Source: Planctomycetaceae bacterium
Lineage (GTDB): Bacteria; Planctomycetota; Planctomycetia; Pirellulales; Thermoguttaceae
Reading direction: 5' to 3'
Assembly: GCA_015062085.1 (NCBI GenBank)
Contig: SUVI01000067.1
Location: 1-19,164 of the forward strand
DNA length: 19,164 nucleotides
The notes under the pieces are model-generated. The model was given only the letters and a program-made list of their open reading frames with translations. It did not search any database and was not told the DNA's origin. Below, one piece after another: positions 13,931 through 19,164 of the stretch. Position numbers and translations under genes: made by a program. How positions within the stretch are numbered: the first letter of the stretch is position 1; the number at the start of each line of letters is the position of its first letter.

Positions 13931-13952
13931 ATTGGACGGTCATTGGACGGTC
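13931..13952. repeat. 11-bp direct repeat, two copies
   Basis: ATTGGACGGTC is repeated exactly, back to back, just right of the long hairpin. The rest of the region to 14082 is AT-rich with T tracts and holds no gene. Confidence 0.9.
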
Positions 13953-14082
13953 AGGAAACACTTTCATGTTTCGAATGCTTTCCGTTGTTTTTGATACATG
14001 GAATTTAACGTTTTTTTTTCGGTCTGTCAAGAGCAATTTTTGAGAAAGTCAAAAATTTTTACGGAACTTTTTCTCTGGACCC

Positions 14083-14111
14083 TTGCAATTTTTTTGAATT
14101 TTGGTTAAAAT
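14083..14111 (+). promoter_or_regulatory. Promoter of the FHA-GAF-kinase gene
   Basis: TTGCAA (14083-14088, 4 of 6) and TAAAAT (14106-14111, 5 of 6) are 17 bases apart. The start of transcription would be near 14118, giving a leader of about 108 bases. No strong ribosome binding site is seen before ATG 14226. Confidence 0.6.
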
Positions 14112-14225
14112 GAAGAATATTATTGGCGGAAACGGCAGTTGGGTGTGTATGACGTAACTTTTCCCCTCGTTCAAAATAGAGAGTGTGCCTGTTTTCCTGA
14201 TTCCTTTTGAGAAATTTAAAATTTT

Positions 14226-16382
14226 ATGGCGCCTACATTTGTTTTAGTAGTTTACGGCAACCATTTAAAAAAACAGATCGTTTTATCGGAAACGCAGTAC
14301 ATGATCGGGCGGGATTCCGGCTGCTCGGTCTGTCTGGCAGATACGGAAGTGTCGCGCCGTCATGCGGTTTTGACGCTTGAACAGGATGGCCGGGTCATTC
14401 TGGAGGATCTTAACAGTCTGAATGGTACGTTCGTAAACGGGAAACAGATCAAGAGGGACGAATTGCAGCCGGGAGATCGGATACAGATGGGAGGGACTCT
14501 TCTGCTGCTGGTGAAGGAGCGGAATTCGGAGTTTCCTGCTTCTTCTGCTTGGAGTGAGGGGCAAGATCATCCTTTACTTTCTGAAGAACGCGAGCTGCGA
14601 GTGCGTGAGTTTCAGGCGCGTGAGTTTCAGACGCGTGAGTTTCAGACGCGTGAGTTTCAGACGCGTGAGTTTCAGACGCGTGAGTTTCAGACGCGTGAGT
14701 TTCAGGCAATGGGGGCCGGAGCGCAGACGCTGTACGAGATGGAACGGTTTTCCGGTGAAGAGGCTGCGTTTGATGCTATGGACGTGACGATGATCTCTGC
14801 CGGGGAGTCGGAACGGATACTGAAGACGATCTCGCATACGGAAGGGGAGAAATTTCTGGCGCACGGAAGCGGAAACCGGCTTGGGATCCCGGAGACTTGG
14901 GTGTCTAAGGCGCAGGGATTTCTGGATCTGCTCTACAAAATGACGCATTCTGTCCGCCGATACATGGATATTGACGAGCTGACGGCGAATCTGCTCGATT
15001 TGATCTTCAAGTCTGTCGACGCGGACCGGGGGTGCATCCTGCTTTTTGACAGCAGTACGAATTGCCTAGTGCCGCGTGCGAAAAAAGTTCGGGGACAGGA
15101 TCCGCAGCAGAAGATGATCATCAGTAAAACGATCCTGGATTACGTTCTGAAAAACGGCAAGGGGGTCCTGACCTCCAATGCGCAGAATGACGAACGCTGG
15201 AATGATGCAAATAGCGTGCTGACCGTCGGGATCCACGAGGCGATCTGCGTGCCGCTGCAGGGCCGGTACGGAAATCTCGGAGCGATCTATCTCGACACGT
15301 TTTGCAGTTCCGGAGGCGTTGGCGTGCAGGAAAATCATCGTTTCAGCGAAGAATATCTGAAGTTGATGATCACCATTGCGCACTACACGGCACTGGCGGT
15401 CGAGGATACGCGGTACTATCAGGGAATGCTTCAGTCGGAGCGTTTGGCTGCGATCGGACAGACGGTCGCGACGCTCTCGCACCACATCAAAAATATCCTC
15501 CAGGGGATCCAGGGCGGGAGTTTTCTGATCCGGAACGGGCTGGAACAGCATCAGGAAGCGTTCATTGCGAAGGGATGGAAGATCGTTGAGAGGAATCAGA
15601 ACCGCATCTCCGCGCTGATCATGGACATGCTGACCTTCAGTAAAGACAGAAAACCGGAGTTGGTCCAGGGAAACCTGAATCAAGTCGCGGGAGAAGTCGT
15701 GGAATTTATGCAGGAACGTGCCGGGAAGGCGAATGTCCTCCTTACGTGGGATCCGGACGAGAATGTGCCGGATTCGCTTTTTGACCCGGAAGCGATCTAC
15801 CATGCGGTACTGAATCTCGTGACGAACGCTATCGATGCGGTGGTCGAAGTGATGCTGCGCGAGCAGGAAGAACGGGAAAAGCAGGAAATGAAGGCTTGGG
15901 ATTCCATGGAAACGATCCCGTATAGCGAGAATGAGGCCGGGACGGACTCGGAGAATGAGACAGACGGTGCAGACCGAACGGATGATGAGACTGTCTCACT
16001 GGAGCCCGAGTCGGTCTTTGCGGACGGAAGCCACATTTTCAGCGGGCTGGGAGAGGAAGATTGGGAACTCGCGGGAATGCTGGCCGCCGGAGACAGCGGG
16101 ACGTCTTTGCCGTATGGGCAGATCGACGTCGTGACGCAGTACGATCCGGCAAAAAATGTGATCCGGATCTACGTGAAAGACACGGGACCGGGACTGACGC
16201 GGGAACAGATCGCGACGATCTTCCGTCCGTTTGAGTCCTCAAAAGGGAATCGAGGAACTGGATTGGGACTGCCGGTCTGCCGAAAGATCGCACGGGAACA
16301 CGGCGGAACGATCCACGTGGAGCAGCGGATGCCGCGCGGATGCAGGTTTGTCCTGACGCTGCCGGTCATTCAGGATTCCTGA
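14226..16382 (+). CDS. Cytoplasmic FHA-GAF sensor histidine kinase
   Basis: A 718-residue protein without membrane segments. The FHA domain (about 5-97) has IGRDSGCSVCLAD, EVSRRHAVL and NSLNGTFVNG, the residues that bind phosphothreonine. A linker (98-230) contains seven copies of the pentapeptide REFQT/A (127-161). A GAF domain follows (about 240-395), then a kinase core: H-box SERLAAIGQTVATLSHHIKN with the likely phosphate acceptor H419, N-box NLVTNAIDAV (N534), G1 KDTGPGL (651-657), F-box IFRPFESSKG and G2 GTGLGLPVC (677-685). About 110 acidic, low-complexity residues (541-630) are inserted between the N and G1 boxes. It should autophosphorylate and pass phosphate to a response regulator, but none is nearby. 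It starts 61 bases before the HAD gene's start region and may be co-transcribed with it. Confidence 0.92.
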   Translation: MAPTFVLVVYGNHLKKQIVLSETQYMIGRDSGCSVCLADTEVSRRHAVLTLEQDGRVILEDLNSLNGTFVNGKQIKRDELQPGDRIQMGGTLLLLVKERNSEFPASSAWSEGQDHPLLSEERELRVREFQAREFQTREFQTREFQTREFQTREFQTREFQAMGAGAQTLYEMERFSGEEAAFDAMDVTMISAGESERILKTISHTEGEKFLAHGSGNRLGIPETWVSKAQGFLDLLYKMTHSVRRYMDIDELTANLLDLIFKSVDADRGCILLFDSSTNCLVPRAKKVRGQDPQQKMIISKTILDYVLKNGKGVLTSNAQNDERWNDANSVLTVGIHEAICVPLQGRYGNLGAIYLDTFCSSGGVGVQENHRFSEEYLKLMITIAHYTALAVEDTRYYQGMLQSERLAAIGQTVATLSHHIKNILQGIQGGSFLIRNGLEQHQEAFIAKGWKIVERNQNRISALIMDMLTFSKDRKPELVQGNLNQVAGEVVEFMQERAGKANVLLTWDPDENVPDSLFDPEAIYHAVLNLVTNAIDAVVEVMLREQEEREKQEMKAWDSMETIPYSENEAGTDSENETDGADRTDDETVSLEPESVFADGSHIFSGLGEEDWELAGMLAAGDSGTSLPYGQIDVVTQYDPAKNVIRIYVKDTGPGLTREQIATIFRPFESSKGNRGTGLGLPVCRKIAREHGGTIHVEQRMPRGCRFVLTLPVIQDS
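14604..14708 (+). repeat. 15-bp in-frame tandem repeat inside the kinase gene (7 copies)
   Basis: Seven 15-base units CGTGAGTTTCAGACG follow one another; the inner five are identical or differ at one base, and the first and last end in GCG and GCA. Each encodes one REFQT or REFQA pentapeptide, so gain or loss of a unit keeps the reading frame. On the other strand the same unit is also open. Confidence 0.97.
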
Positions 16383-16443
16383 CGCAGAATAAGCTGATGA
16401 CGTGTTGGAAAACGTTTGGAACGCGAGAGAAAAAGGGAATATC

Positions 16444-17157
16444 ATGGCATTGAAACTGATCGCATTTGATCTGGATGGAACGCTCACGCAGCACCGTTCG
16501 CCGCTGGGTGAGAAAAATCGTGCGCTTTTGGACCGGCTGCGGGAAAAGTATCAGCTTCTGATGGTCGGAGCCGGGGCGTGCATGCGGATCTTCGGACAAA
16601 TGAACGAGTACCCGATCGACATTATCGGGAATTACGGAATGCAGACCGCCCAGTATGATCCGGAGACGAAAACGCTTCAGATCCTCGAAAACGCGCAGTG
16701 TGAGCCGGATCGTGAACGAACGCTCCGGGTGTGTGCCGAGCTGCGGGAAAAGTACGGTTTCACGGAGTTTGCGGGAGAGCCGGTGGAGTTTCATGCGTCG
16801 GGGATGGTCACGTTTCCGCTTTTGGGAACGAAGGCGGACATTGCGGACAAACTCGCGTTTGACCCGGACAGAAGCCGGAGGAAAGTCATGTACGACGACG
16901 TGAAGGCTGCATTTCCGGGAAGTACCGTCTTCATCGGCGGGTCGAGTTCCTTTGACATCGCGCCGTTTCCGTTCAACAAACTCTACGCACTGGACCGATA
17001 CTGCGAAAAACACGGTCTGACGCATTCGGAGATCGCGTACGTCGGCGACGATTACGGCATCGGCGGGAATGATGAGCAGGTCTACCGATCGGATATCCGA
17101 TTCTTTTGCGTGGAGGACTACACGAAACTGGAAGACGTTCTGGCGGAGCTTTTTTAA
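16444..17157 (+). CDS. HAD-IIB hydrolase resembling phosphomannomutase
   Basis: A 237-residue HAD protein. Motif I is FDLDGTLT (8-15; nucleophile D9, acid D11). The cap region and the segments PVEFHASGMVTFPLLG (113-128), FIGGSSSFDIAPFPFNKLYAL (163-183; K179 as the motif III lysine) and VGDDYGIGGNDEQV (200-213; the metal-binding acid motif) match the pattern of the eukaryotic-type phosphomannomutase family (PF03332), which interconverts mannose 6-phosphate and mannose 1-phosphate. Other HAD-IIB members are sugar phosphatases, so the reaction is not certain. The frame opens at 16402, but ATG 16444 has AAAGGGAA 4 bases upstream and starts the protein at the usual place. It follows the kinase gene by 61 bases in the same direction. 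With rfbBA in the window, a role in glycan precursor supply is reasonable. Confidence 0.82.
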   Translation: MALKLIAFDLDGTLTQHRSPLGEKNRALLDRLREKYQLLMVGAGACMRIFGQMNEYPIDIIGNYGMQTAQYDPETKTLQILENAQCEPDRERTLRVCAELREKYGFTEFAGEPVEFHASGMVTFPLLGTKADIADKLAFDPDRSRRKVMYDDVKAAFPGSTVFIGGSSSFDIAPFPFNKLYALDRYCEKHGLTHSEIAYVGDDYGIGGNDEQVYRSDIRFFCVEDYTKLEDVLAELF

Positions 17158-17168
17158 AAGGTCCATCC

Positions 17169-17204
17169 GGGCTGGTACGCACTTTCCGGAAGAGCCCTCT
17201 TTTT
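17169..17204 (+). terminator. Probable terminator of the kinase-HAD transcript
   Basis: GGGCT (17169-17173) pairs with AGCCC (17193-17197) around an 19-base region, followed by TCTTTTT. A second stem, TTTCCGC-6-GCGGAAA (17210-17229), lies just beyond and precedes the end of the convergent gene. Confidence 0.55.
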
Positions 17205-17232
17205 GGTGTTTTCCGCGGCGGAGCGGAAATTC

Positions 17233-18459
17233 TTAGTAGGTAAACTGCGGTATCTTGAGCAGTTCGCCGTCTTTCATTGCGGACAGGTGTGCGATCAGGC
17301 CGGAAACGGAGAGATTCAGCGCCATGGTGACATCGACCAGCGGTTTGCGCTTTTTGAGGATCGCGTCGATGAAATCGTGACCGAGGTAGCCGTGCGATCC
17401 TCCGTGGCCTCCGGGAACGACGCCGGGAGGAAGGGCTGGTTTCAGAATGTTTACGGCTTTGGCGAGTTCATTTCCCTGCGTATTTCCGATGAATCGGTCG
17501 GTAAACGAACCGAGCTGTCCACGGCAGCGTCCCACTTCTCCTCCAAAACCGGGCGTATCCCAACTCACGCCCATGCGCGCCATTCCTCCCTCCGACGTAC
17601 GGAAAAGTGCGATCTCTGTACCGAACGGATTGTCGTACCGGTTCGATCCTGGTTTGTAGCGTTCCTGAAGGCTCGTCATTCCCATGCAGGAGACCTCCAT
17701 GAAGGAACCGCCCGTCACGCAGCAGTAGAAACCGTTGGAGTGTGTGGGATAGTATTGCGGCGGCAGTCCTTTTCGCCAGTTGTTCCACGAACCGATGCTT
17801 CCGATCCCTCCTTCGCTGTAGTGGTAGTATTCCCCCTCGGAGTAGACCATTTTTCCGAAAGCGCCCGCTTTGTACAGTTGCCGCATGGCATAGCAGCTGT
17901 CGCGGTACGCCGTCGTTTCAAACATTGCGTAGACTAGATGGGGATTTGCTTTGACGGTTTCGTAAAGTTCGTACGCTTCTTCCAGATCTCCGAACATCGC
18001 AGGGACCGCCACGGCCGCGTGTTTGCCGCGTTTCAGGACCTCGATCGCCTGACGGCAGTGTGACGGAGCGTCCGTTGCCAGGAAGACTGCTTCGATGGAG
18101 TCGTCGTTTAGCATCTCTTCCAGAGACGGGTACGTTTTGGCGCATCGAGCCTCTTTGGAGAGTGCCGCGCAGCGTTCAGGGACCAGGTCGCTGACGGCAG
18201 CGATCTCGGCGTTGGGGTGATCCTGGAGACTGAACTGCGTCGAAAATCGGCACGCACCGAAACCGACGAGCCCCACACGCACTTTTCGGTCCGTGTATTT
18301 TTCCCACGGTCTCGTTTCGTCGATGTGGGTATGTGTTTCGTCAAAACCCGCAATATTGGGCGTCTGTTGGGCTTGAAGGACGGAATGTTTCCCGAAAGCG
18401 GCACTTCCGGCAGCTGCAGCGGCGGCAGCGGAAAGAAGATCTCGGCGTGAAAACGGCAT
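17233..18459 (-). CDS. Tat-exported Gfo/Idh/MocA family oxidoreductase
   Basis: A 408-residue protein. It begins MPFSRRDLLS followed by an alanine-rich hydrophobic stretch, a twin-arginine signal, so it should be exported folded with its cofactor. The Rossmann part starts VRVGLVGFGACRFS (61-74), followed by AAVSDLVPERC and EAVFLATDAPSHCRQAIEVLKRGKHAAVAVP. The usual EKP lysine motif is replaced by AVAVP, as in planctomycete paralogues. The C-terminal half has YYPTHSNGFYCCVTGG and GGHGGSHGYLGHDFIDAI, then RKPLVDV, typical of exported members, some of which resemble the NAD-dependent glycosidases of GH109. Substrate unknown. AAGGAG is 6 bases before the start. The gene has a strong promoter at 18534-18562 and converges with the HAD gene. 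Confidence 0.9.
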   Translation of the reverse strand: MPFSRRDLLSAAAAAAAGSAAFGKHSVLQAQQTPNIAGFDETHTHIDETRPWEKYTDRKVRVGLVGFGACRFSTQFSLQDHPNAEIAAVSDLVPERCAALSKEARCAKTYPSLEEMLNDDSIEAVFLATDAPSHCRQAIEVLKRGKHAAVAVPAMFGDLEEAYELYETVKANPHLVYAMFETTAYRDSCYAMRQLYKAGAFGKMVYSEGEYYHYSEGGIGSIGSWNNWRKGLPPQYYPTHSNGFYCCVTGGSFMEVSCMGMTSLQERYKPGSNRYDNPFGTEIALFRTSEGGMARMGVSWDTPGFGGEVGRCRGQLGSFTDRFIGNTQGNELAKAVNILKPALPPGVVPGGHGGSHGYLGHDFIDAILKKRKPLVDVTMALNLSVSGLIAHLSAMKDGELLKIPQFTY

Positions 18460-18533
18460 AAATGCTCCTTTGAAATCAAAATGGCGGGTGAAAATATTCA
18501 GGATCTTCCTAACGGCAGGATACTCTCCATTTC

Positions 18534-18562
18534 AGTATAGCGAAAGAGCTTCCTATTGTCAA
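18534..18562 (-). promoter_or_regulatory. Sigma-70 promoter of the Gfo/Idh/MocA gene
   Basis: On the minus strand a perfect TTGACA (18557-18562) stands 17 bases before TATACT (18534-18539). The start of transcription would be near 18527, about 68 bases before the ATG. Confidence 0.85.
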
Positions 18563-18873
18563 GCAGCCCAAGATGGAATTTCAGAAAAAATCAAAAAGAA
18601 AAAATTCTTCCGGCAAATACGTACCGACTCGGTCCGATCTCACCACTGAGAGCGCAGAAGAAACGCAGAAACGGACTGAAAAGAAAAAGAAGAAAAAAGG
18701 GAGTGAACGTGCCCTGACACGAATTTCACGGAAAACACGAAAAGCTGCGAAAGATCTAAAATATTTTTGACCGCCTTTTGGTGAAATTCGCATTTTTTCG
18801 AGTTTTTCGTGTTTCCTTTCAGTGTTTTCAATGGTAAAAAACTGGTACCCAGTTCCCGGGCGGACCAAAAAGA
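18563..18873. other. Intergenic region without a convincing gene
   Basis: The plus strand is A-rich (lysine- and arginine-coding low complexity) from 18573 to 18770, without a ribosome binding site. GAATTTCAC (from 18720) and GTGAAATTC (from 18781) are complementary, as are GGAAAACACGAAAA (18731-18744) and TTTTTCGTGTTTCC (18803-18816, one bulge). Their order is interleaved rather than nested. Confidence 0.5.
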
Positions 18874-18904
18874 AAAAGCGGCATCGGAAACCGGTACCGC
18901 TTTT
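18874..18904 (-). terminator. Terminator of the rpsR transcript
   Basis: AAAAGCGGCATCGG and CCGGTACCGCTTTT form a 14-bp stem with one mismatch and one wobble pair around an AAA loop. On the minus strand TTTTTCTTTTT follows. It ends the transcript that comes from rpsR at the right edge; the plus strand also shows a T run. Confidence 0.85.
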
Positions 18905-19052
18905 AAGTTCGGACAACGACGGGAATTCTCAGCCCAAAATCCCCTGCAGAAGGATCTGTACCGAAAATCGCCTCCGAATGGGGCGTAACACCGTGCAGGA
19001 TGCACTGGCGGTCATCGTCTTTTTACGCTTGAACAGCTCGTTCAGCCTTTCA

Positions 19053-19164
19053 TCACTCGCCAACGTACGGAAGGAGAGCCATGAAACGGGCACGCTTGAC
19101 AGCTGCCGTGACGGCATTCTGGCTCGCGGCGGAGCAGCCGCTCTTGCGGCGGCTCAGGATCTTG
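19053..19164 (-). CDS. rpsR: 30S ribosomal protein bS18, C-terminal fragment
   Basis: The last 36 residues are inside the window, read from the right edge: [18 protein letters not shown] then [18 protein letters not shown] and a TGA stop at 19053-19055. The block [13 protein letters not shown] is the hallmark end of bS18, which binds 16S rRNA and bS6 on the platform of the small subunit. The N-terminal half is cut off by the window. rplI does not follow; 150 bases of untranslated sequence lead to the terminator at 18874-18904. rpsF-ssb-rpsR genes lie near the origin in several bacteria, which fits the origin proposed here. Confidence 0.88.
   Translation of the reverse strand, partial: KILSRRKSGCSAASQNAVTAAVKRARFMALLPYVGE

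Noticed and set aside
14449..14948. Open frames on the minus strand over the pentapeptide repeat.
   Set aside because: The 15-bp repeat is open in several frames; only the plus strand gives a full FHA-GAF-kinase protein.
18573..18770. A 65-residue lysine-rich plus-strand frame.
   Set aside because: It has low complexity from A tracts, no ribosome binding site and an inverted-repeat element at its end.
19081..19164. A plus-strand start ATG with an excellent ribosome binding site (AAGGAGAG) and a signal-peptide-like beginning, running off the right edge.
   Set aside because: The opposite strand encodes the conserved end of ribosomal protein bS18 with its stop codon and terminator, so this frame is an antisense shadow.

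Overview
The window looks like chromosomal DNA of an anaerobic bacterium, most likely a planctomycete or close relative. The clues are a Tat-exported Gfo/Idh/MocA protein of the type that multiplies in Planctomycetota, an M16 protein without its zinc motif, a large secreted HEAT-like protein, and HydE, a maturase of the oxygen-sensitive [FeFe] hydrogenase. This placement is an inference from gene content, not a phylogeny.

Layout, left to right. 1-327: a 28-bp tandem repeat array that runs off the left edge. 408-2300 (minus strand): a three-gene operon of a DUF6485-type cysteine-rich protein, a macro-domain protein and HydE. 2436-3656 (minus): an M16 family protein with a degenerate active site. 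3755-4076: a terminator and a set of small tandem repeats, including 21 copies of a heptamer, which follow a LexA-type repressor gene (4081-4737, minus). 5197-10597 (minus): one long gene string, dnaN (sliding clamp), dciA (DUF721), rfbB, rfbA, an rfbC-like epimerase gene and a glycosyltransferase gene, closed by a terminator at 5078-5116. 10598-11233: an AT-rich intergenic region that I read as the best candidate for the replication origin. 11234-11584 (minus): a small secreted protein. 11752-13722 (plus): a large secreted HEAT-like protein. 13723-14225: a second gene-free region with phased DnaA-box-like repeats and a long hairpin. 14226-17157 (plus): an FHA-GAF-histidine kinase and a HAD-IIB phosphatase. 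17233-18459 (minus): the Tat-exported Gfo/Idh/MocA protein with a clear promoter. 19053-19164 (minus): the 3' end of rpsR, with its terminator at 18874-18904.

The large-scale pattern is a switch. Every gene left of about 11.6 kb is on the minus strand and the next three are on the plus strand. Strand composition flips from C-rich to G-rich at about 10.74 kb, right beside dnaN. Seven exact copies of the DnaA-box-like 9-mer TTTTCCACA lie in the window, all between genes. Together these point to a chromosomal origin in or near 10.6-11.2 kb, possibly with an accessory DnaA-binding cluster at 13.76 kb.

The second notable item is the LexA-like repressor. It keeps the winged-helix domain but appears to have lost the catalytic lysine and the Ala-Gly cleavage site, so it may be a repressor that does not self-cleave.
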